Shown piece by piece: positions 59,605 to 64,000 of a stretch of DNA of 64,000 nucleotides. The notes under the pieces are model-generated. The model made no database searches and had not been told where the DNA came from. It was given only the letters and a program-made list of their open reading frames with translations. Source of the DNA: Prochlorococcus sp. HOT208_60m_813G15 (lineage in GTDB: Bacteria > Cyanobacteriota > Cyanobacteriia > PCC-6307 > Cyanobiaceae); contig MWOS01000229.1 of the NCBI GenBank assembly GCA_002026165.1, positions 1-64,000 on the forward strand. Reading direction: 5' to 3'. Made by a program: the position numbers and the translations under genes. The stretch's first letter is position 1, and each line of letters begins with the position of its first letter.

Positions 59605-60102
59605 TTATCTAAAATTATTAGCTTTCAGAGGAATGTTCAAAGACTCTTCTAGCTCACTAACAATCTTAATTGCTAATTGAAGATCATTTTTGCTCTTACT
59701 AGTAACTCTAAGCGTTTCTCCATTGATGCTGACATTTATTTTTTTAATTTGTTCTCTTATAGTTTTACTGATTTTTTTTGCTATTTCTTGTTTGATGCCT
59801 TGTTTTAATAAGATTGTTTGTTTAACTTTATTTCCACTCACTGTTTCAATTTCTCCGTAGTCGAAAATTTTTAAAGATAAGTTTCTTTTTATTGCCTTTT
59901 GTCTAATAATGTCATTAACAGCATTTAAGGTTAGTTCACTATTGGTGACTATAAAAATATTTTCTTTATCTAACTCAACTGAAGTATCTGTGCCCTTAAG
60001 ATCGTAACGCTGAGAAATTTCCCTTTTTACTTGATCCAAAGTATTTACTAATTCCTGTCTATCAAAATCAGAAACTACATCAAATGAAAAACTTTCTGCC
60101 AT
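59605..60102 (-). CDS. YajQ-family nucleotide-binding protein
   Basis: A 165-aa two-domain ferredoxin-like protein beginning AESFSFDVVSDFDRQELVNT and with SQRYDLKGTDTSVELD, both hallmarks of YajQ. Some members bind cyclic di-GMP and act with a transcription factor in pathogens; others bind tRNA or other nucleotides. Prochlorococcus has few or no known c-di-GMP enzymes, so the ligand here is uncertain. Confidence 0.92.
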   Translation of the reverse strand: MAESFSFDVVSDFDRQELVNTLDQVKREISQRYDLKGTDTSVELDKENIFIVTNSELTLNAVNDIIRQKAIKRNLSLKIFDYGEIETVSGNKVKQTILLKQGIKQEIAKKISKTIREQIKKINVSINGETLRVTSKSKNDLQLAIKIVSELEESLNIPLKANNFR

Positions 60103-60170
60103 CGTAAATTTTCAAACGCACGCTTATTATTTAGCATAAATTAGATTTTAATATAAGGAAATGGATTTAT

Positions 60171-60683
60171 TTAATCAAAAAATAACAAACTTACTACTTT
60201 TCCCATTTCTTCAGCGCACCTACAACTGTTTAACAAGGTTTCACTATCATGAAAGGCAAAGCATATTAATTGATCACATCTAGAAATAATTTCTTGATTA
60301 CAAAGGCTGCTTGCAAGTGGTAATGGCAATTCATTATTTTCACTTTTTTCAACTAAGTGTATAACCTTTTCAAGTTGTTCCTTGATTTCTGGTATTTGTC
60401 TATCAAGGCTTTGAGGTAATAAAACAGTCAATAATGATGGGTTAATATCCAAAACAGCTCTTATTACTGCGGCATTTACACCCTGAGATCCAGACGTAAG
60501 GATATTATGTCCCTCCTCTGCTAATGACCTAGCTATCAATTCAATCAAGTGGATATCGACAACTGGTACATGTCTACTGCCCAAAAATGCAATCCTCCTT
60601 TTCCCGTTATCTTGGAGTTTTGCAAGTTCTTGAGCTAAGGCATCAACGCCTTCGGTTGCGGGGAGATCTAGAGAGCGACTCAA
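60171..60683 (-). CDS. SLOG/DprA-like Rossmann-fold protein
   Basis: The 170-aa protein has a Rossmann-like core: RRIAFLGSRHVPVVDIHLIE, NILTSGSQGVNAAVIRAVLD and the C-terminal DQLICFAFHDSET. This matches the cyanobacterial family often named DNA recombination-mediator protein A, with a DprA-like SLOG domain only and none of the DprA C-terminal DNA-binding part. Nucleotide-related ligands are typical for SLOG proteins. It lies 25 bp after the DRTGG-domain ATPase gene. Confidence 0.75.
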   Translation of the reverse strand: MSRSLDLPATEGVDALAQELAKLQDNGKRRIAFLGSRHVPVVDIHLIELIARSLAEEGHNILTSGSQGVNAAVIRAVLDINPSLLTVLLPQSLDRQIPEIKEQLEKVIHLVEKSENNELPLPLASSLCNQEIISRCDQLICFAFHDSETLLNSCRCAEEMGKVVSLLFFD

Positions 60684-60708
60684 AATAAAATTGTTCCTAT
60701 ATTTGAAA

Positions 60709-61818
60709 TTAGCATTTATCTGAAAGATTGCAGGGAAAATCCACCTTTTCTAGAATTCTTTTTAGGTTTACATGCTCCTGAACTAACTGAAAAGCATAAG
60801 AAGCTTTAATCGATTCATGTATTCTGACATGACCAAAAGCTTGTTCAATAATTTCTACGGAAGCAAGAGTATCTAATTCAACTTTTAAAATTGGCACTTC
60901 CAATTCCTCCGCTCTATGAATCAATTGTGACAAAGGATCTCCCAAACCAGTTAAAATAAGACATTGAGTGGAAGCTTCCAAGGCCGCGAGTTGGATATCA
61001 GTTCTGTCAGCACCAGTAACTACAGCCATGTTTCGTCTCCTTCTGAAAAATTCCATTGCAGAATTTACACCCATAGCACCAATACTTAATGTCTCAACAA
61101 GTAATTGATCTTTTTCAGGGCAACAAATTACTTGGGCATCTAATCTTCTAACAAGCTCACCGACCGTGACACTTCTTAGCAGTGGAGATTTAGGCATCAC
61201 ACCAAACACTTCAATATTCATGTCTTTAAGAGAAGGTATTATTTCATCTTTTACTTTTTTAATTTCTTGCGGCAAAACTGCATTGAGTACCACCCCAGCA
61301 AAATGATCTCCTAATTGGTTTTTTGCATCAAGTAATGCATCTACACTTTTACAATCTTCCCACAAATTCACAATCAAAACTTTCGCATTTAAACTCTTAG
61401 CTAGTTGTGGGAGACTTAAACCATATATCATTCCTTCATGAAGACTTCCAGCCGCTTCAAGAATATTTAACCCATCAAAATCATCATTAACTAATCCTTT
61501 AATTTGTTCAAAACCTTTTCCTGGAAGTAAGTCTTTATTAGAAATTCTTTTTTCAGCGGATATATTATCCAATAATCCTACTGAAGAAATTAAGTTTTCC
61601 TCTTCAATATTTAATGTAGATCCAATAAATTTGACATCATCATCTATTAATCCTTCATAAGACATTGAAGGTAGAGTAGTAAGTTCGATGCATGTTGCTA
61701 ATGGTTTACCAATACGTACTTTTTTCCCTTCCTGTAATAGTCTTTTTGCTATCCCAAGTACCAAGGCAGACTTACCACTAAATGGCTCACATGAACCAAT
61801 TAATAATATATCGCTCAT
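60709..61818 (-). CDS. DRTGG-domain P-loop protein (phosphotransacetylase-like N-terminal)
   Basis: A 369-aa protein with a BioD/CobB-like P-loop domain (LIGSCEPFSGKSALVLGIA) in the first half, and a DRTGG domain (VTGADRTDIQLAALEASTQ) in the second half. This layout is that of the N-terminal part of long phosphotransacetylases (Pta), without the catalytic Pta domain, and is common in cyanobacteria. It may be a nucleotide-responsive regulator. Catalysis by BioD-like dethiobiotin chemistry is not indicated. Followed by the SLOG gene on the same strand. Confidence 0.75.
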   Translation of the reverse strand: MSDILLIGSCEPFSGKSALVLGIAKRLLQEGKKVRIGKPLATCIELTTLPSMSYEGLIDDDVKFIGSTLNIEEENLISSVGLLDNISAEKRISNKDLLPGKGFEQIKGLVNDDFDGLNILEAAGSLHEGMIYGLSLPQLAKSLNAKVLIVNLWEDCKSVDALLDAKNQLGDHFAGVVLNAVLPQEIKKVKDEIIPSLKDMNIEVFGVMPKSPLLRSVTVGELVRRLDAQVICCPEKDQLLVETLSIGAMGVNSAMEFFRRRRNMAVVTGADRTDIQLAALEASTQCLILTGLGDPLSQLIHRAEELEVPILKVELDTLASVEIIEQAFGHVRIHESIKASYAFQLVQEHVNLKRILEKVDFPCNLSDKC

Positions 61819-61863
61819 AATTTAGTGAAGTTATTGATCCATAGATTTAAGATAATATTTTTT

Positions 61864-61910
61864 TTAAAACTAAACAAATATTTATTTATGAGTTTTAATC
61901 AAATAAATAT
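61864..61910. promoter_or_regulatory. Overlapping inverted repeats in a divergent promoter region
   Basis: TTAAAACT (61864-61871) pairs with AGTTTTAA (61891-61898), and ATATTTATTT (61878-61887) pairs with AAATAAATAT (61901-61910). The two structures exclude each other. The region separates the DRTGG-domain gene and the SDR gene. All AT-rich; chance is possible. Confidence 0.25.
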
Positions 61911-61974
61911 ATAATTTTTTTTTAGGTCAATTTATTTAAATTATTTGATATTTCATCAAAATCAAAAAAGAAAA

Positions 61975-62691
61975 ATGATTAAATCAGCTAATAACGTCAA
62001 AACTGTTGGAATTACTGGAGCTTCTGGCGCATTAGGGAAAGAACTAACAAAGTTGTTTCGTCAGAAAGGATATAAAGTGATTGGATTTAGTCATAGTAAA
62101 ACTAATTCCGAGGTAAATCTTGAATCCCCTAATAAATGGATTAAGTGGGAATGCGGGAAAGAATCGAACTTAAAAAAGCATTTAAAAAAGATAGATATAT
62201 TAATTTTGAACCATGGTATTTATAACTTAAGTAGAGAAAACAACAATTATGAAAACTCAATAGAAGTAAATGCATTAAGCAAATTCAAATTTTTAAATTT
62301 ATTTGAAGATATTGCCCGCAATAATGAGTCATTAATTCAAAAAGAAATTTGGATAAACACATCAGAAGCAGAAATATTGCCAGCCCTTAATCCTTCATAT
62401 GAGATAAGTAAATCCCTTATTGGTCAATTAGTGTCTTTCAAAAAAAATCTTCTGGATAAAGATACTAAAAAAAAATTTATCATTAAAAAAATCATCTTAG
62501 GGCCTTTCAAATCAGAACTAAACCCTATCGGAATTATGAGTCCCAAATTTGTATCTAAAAAAATTTATGATTTAGCTAATTCAAAAAGTTATTTAGTAAT
62601 AATTAGTCCAAACCCTTTAAGCTACTTACTTTTCCCATTAAAAGAATTTTTTAATTTTTTGTATTGTCAAATTATCTATAGATACAAATAG
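61975..62691 (+). CDS. Short-chain dehydrogenase-like protein
   Basis: A 238-aa SDR. VGITGASGALGKELTKLF is the NAD(P)-binding loop, LNHG replaces the usual NNAG, and YEISK gives the catalytic Tyr-Lys. I chose ATG 61975 (MIKSANNVK), because the TTG at 61945 adds ten residues not typical of the family. The C-terminal SYLLFPLKEFFNFLYCQ is hydrophobic and may touch the membrane. Substrate unknown. Confidence 0.78.
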   Translation: MIKSANNVKTVGITGASGALGKELTKLFRQKGYKVIGFSHSKTNSEVNLESPNKWIKWECGKESNLKKHLKKIDILILNHGIYNLSRENNNYENSIEVNALSKFKFLNLFEDIARNNESLIQKEIWINTSEAEILPALNPSYEISKSLIGQLVSFKKNLLDKDTKKKFIIKKIILGPFKSELNPIGIMSPKFVSKKIYDLANSKSYLVIISPNPLSYLLFPLKEFFNFLYCQIIYRYK

Positions 62692-62697
62692 TAGTTT

Positions 62698-63537
62698 CTA
62701 AAAATCTCTATCTGTCAATATTTCAATACCGTCTTTTAAAACAACTATTGTATGTTCCCATTGAGCCGACAATTTCCCATCTTTAGTTATTACAGTCCAT
62801 CTATCATTAAGTGTTTTGCAAAATTTAGTCCCCTCATTAACAATTGGTTCCACCGCTAATGTCATTCCTTCACGAAGAACGACGTTAGGTAATTCCTTGG
62901 TTCTAAAGTTAAATACTGATGGTTCTTCGTGAAGATTTCTTCCAACTCCGTGGCCTGTATAGTCTTCAACAACACTAAAGCCATTTTTTACGACAATATC
63001 TTCAATTTCCCCAGCCACATCGAGAAGTGTATTTCCTGACTTGATTTTAGAAAGCCCTGCATATAATGCCTTATAAGCTACATCACTAAGATTTTGGGCC
63101 TTTGGACTAACTTCCCCTACACAAATAGATATGCAACTATCTCCATGGAAACCATCTAAGTATGCGCCTGTATCAATCTTAACTAAGTCACCATTTTTAA
63201 TTATTTTATTTTTATTTGGTATTCCATGGACAACCTCATTATTAATACTAGAACAAATACTGGAAGGGAAACCATGATACCCCTTAAAACTTGGCACTGC
63301 TCCAAAACTTCTTATCCTCTTTTCAGCGAAATCATCTAAATCTTTTGTGCTCATACCTGGTTTAATTAAGTCATTTATTTCCTTTAAAACTGTTGCCACT
63401 ATCCTGCTTGATTTTTTCATCAAATTTATTTCACGTGCAGACTTTATTTCAATTCCTCTTCTCCTTTGAATGAAAGGTACTTGATCATTAGTTTTAGAAT
63501 TATTTTTATTTAATAAAAGATCTGCAAAATGTTTCAT
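62698..63537 (-). CDS. map: Methionine aminopeptidase
   Basis: Map removes N-terminal Met from new proteins, using two metal ions. The 279-aa protein has [20 protein letters not shown] (His), [19 protein letters not shown] (two Asp), [18 protein letters not shown] (His), and [13 protein letters not shown] (Glu) and WEHTIVV (Glu). An N-terminal extension of about 30 residues precedes the core ([13 protein letters not shown]...), as in some plastid and cyanobacterial enzymes. Convergent with the SDR (6-bp gap). Confidence 0.95.
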   Translation of the reverse strand: MKHFADLLLNKNNSKTNDQVPFIQRRRGIEIKSAREINLMKKSSRIVATVLKEINDLIKPGMSTKDLDDFAEKRIRSFGAVPSFKGYHGFPSSICSSINNEVVHGIPNKNKIIKNGDLVKIDTGAYLDGFHGDSCISICVGEVSPKAQNLSDVAYKALYAGLSKIKSGNTLLDVAGEIEDIVVKNGFSVVEDYTGHGVGRNLHEEPSVFNFRTKELPNVVLREGMTLAVEPIVNEGTKFCKTLNDRWTVITKDGKLSAQWEHTIVVLKDGIEILTDRDF

Positions 63538-63628
63538 TGGAATAAATAATAGTAGTAGCTAAATATCATCAAAATAGCCATTATGGTCTTGGCTATCTTA
63601 AATCTATCAATAACAATGGGAAACAGGA

Positions 63629-63937
63629 ATGAAATTTTTATCTAATTCTAGGCAATTTCATAAAGCTTTGGCGCCTTGGGTTTTTCTTCCATTATTTATA
63701 TCTTCAATTACAGGTCTTCTTTATAGGATTTCAAAAGATTTATTAGGTTACTCTAGAGAACAAGTTCATTGGTTAATGTCTCTCCATGAGGGCGAATGGC
63801 TTGGAGAAAATGGAGAATTAATATACGTAATATTAAATTCCCTTGGAGTTTTATGGATGCTCATTACGGGATTTCAAATGTTTTCAAAAACAATTTCATT
63901 TACCAAAAAGGTTACTAAAGGCGAGTCAAAAGGTTAA
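63629..63937 (+). CDS. PepSY-TM-like small membrane protein
   Basis: A 102-aa protein with two membrane helices, residues 15-33 (ALAPWVFLPLFISSITGLLY) and 65-84 (VILNSLGVLWMLITGFQMF), joined by a polar loop with HWLMSLHEGEWLG. The pattern RQFHKALAPWVFLPLFISSI and VHWLM.LHEGEWLG looks like the PepSY-associated TM family. The function is unknown. Starts with ATG, 91 bp from the divergent map. Confidence 0.75.
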   Translation: MKFLSNSRQFHKALAPWVFLPLFISSITGLLYRISKDLLGYSREQVHWLMSLHEGEWLGENGELIYVILNSLGVLWMLITGFQMFSKTISFTKKVTKGESKG

Positions 63938-63969
63938 GATATAGAACTTGTAGGACAAAAAAGATCAAA

Positions 63970-64000
63970 ATGGCCAAAGAGAAACAAGAGAAGGAATTAG
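63970..64000 (+). CDS. Start of an unidentified gene cut by the window edge
   Basis: ATG at 63970 opens MAKEKQEKEL to the end of the window, highly charged (Lys/Glu). It lies 32 bp after the PepSY-TM-like gene, on the same strand. Too short to identify. Confidence 0.4.
   Translation, partial: MAKEKQEKEL

Overview
The window looks like chromosomal core sequence of a high-light-adapted Prochlorococcus. The DNA is very AT-rich, genes are packed with short or overlapping junctions, and several gene contents are typical of marine picocyanobacteria: chlN/chlB/chlL next to a light-dependent protochlorophyllide reductase, psaM, psb27, an ado-aar-accA alkane/lipid cluster, a ferrochelatase with a chlorophyll-binding tail, an iron (Fut) permease and cobalamin genes. 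The clade is inferred from protein character only; no strain is assigned. No rRNA, tRNA, CRISPR array, insertion sequence or prophage was found.

Layout. 1-3.7 kb: chlN (cut by the left edge), chlB and chlL, followed tail to tail by por. 4.8-8.9 kb: a small membrane protein, psaM (34 codons), a lipoate-ligase-like protein, a site-2 protease with CBS domains, trpF and folE. 9.0-12.6 kb (minus strand): aldehyde-deformylating oxygenase, acyl-ACP reductase, accA and a short-chain dehydrogenase. 12.7-20.0 kb: creatininase-like protein, S1-like RNA-binding protein, Tab2-like factor, PgeF-like protein, a degenerate SNase-like secreted protein, ilvB and hemH. 20.1-24.5 kb: an isolated tyrosine recombinase, cobO, pyrH, frr and a geranylgeranyl-reductase-family flavoprotein. 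24.5-29.2 kb (minus): tal, ftsI, an FtsL-like bitopic protein and a CPBP protease.

29.4-44.5 kb: tandem histidine phosphatase; a minus-strand operon of a small membrane protein, a pyrophosphatase-like protein, an ArsC/Spx-like protein and lepB; an HTH-like protein; proS, psb27, purA and an adenosine-kinase-like PfkB protein; cutA, cobK, ssb, a DUF2854 protein, argB, a TPR/DUF3153 protein and priA. 44.8-52.8 kb: rpoD, hemC, a second (intact) pyrophosphatase, an M32 carboxypeptidase, a YjbQ protein, a pterin dehydratase, a His-rich CobW GTPase and futB. 52.8-64 kb: flippase-like membrane protein, larC, two unknown proteins, xth, hemL, prohibitin, a YajQ protein, a SLOG protein, a DRTGG-domain ATPase, a short-chain dehydrogenase, map and a PepSY-TM-like protein. 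The last bases open an unidentified reading frame.

How the genes fit together. Tetrapyrrole metabolism dominates: hemL and hemC (5-aminolevulinate to the linear tetrapyrrole), hemH (heme), chlNBL plus por (chlorophyllide), a geranylgeranyl-reductase-family protein (possible phytyl chain) and cobK/cobO (cobalamin). Photosystem proteins (PsaM, Psb27) and metal-supply proteins (FutB, CobW, LarC) are interspersed. I see no obvious new multi-gene system. The best leads are a pyrophosphatase with lost catalytic residues beside an intact second copy, a lone tyrosine recombinase without mobile context, a candidate cyanobacterial FtsL, a perfect four-copy 21-bp repeat in the CobW gene, a lone LarC, and operator-like dyads in the priA/rpoD and M32/yjbQ intergenic regions.
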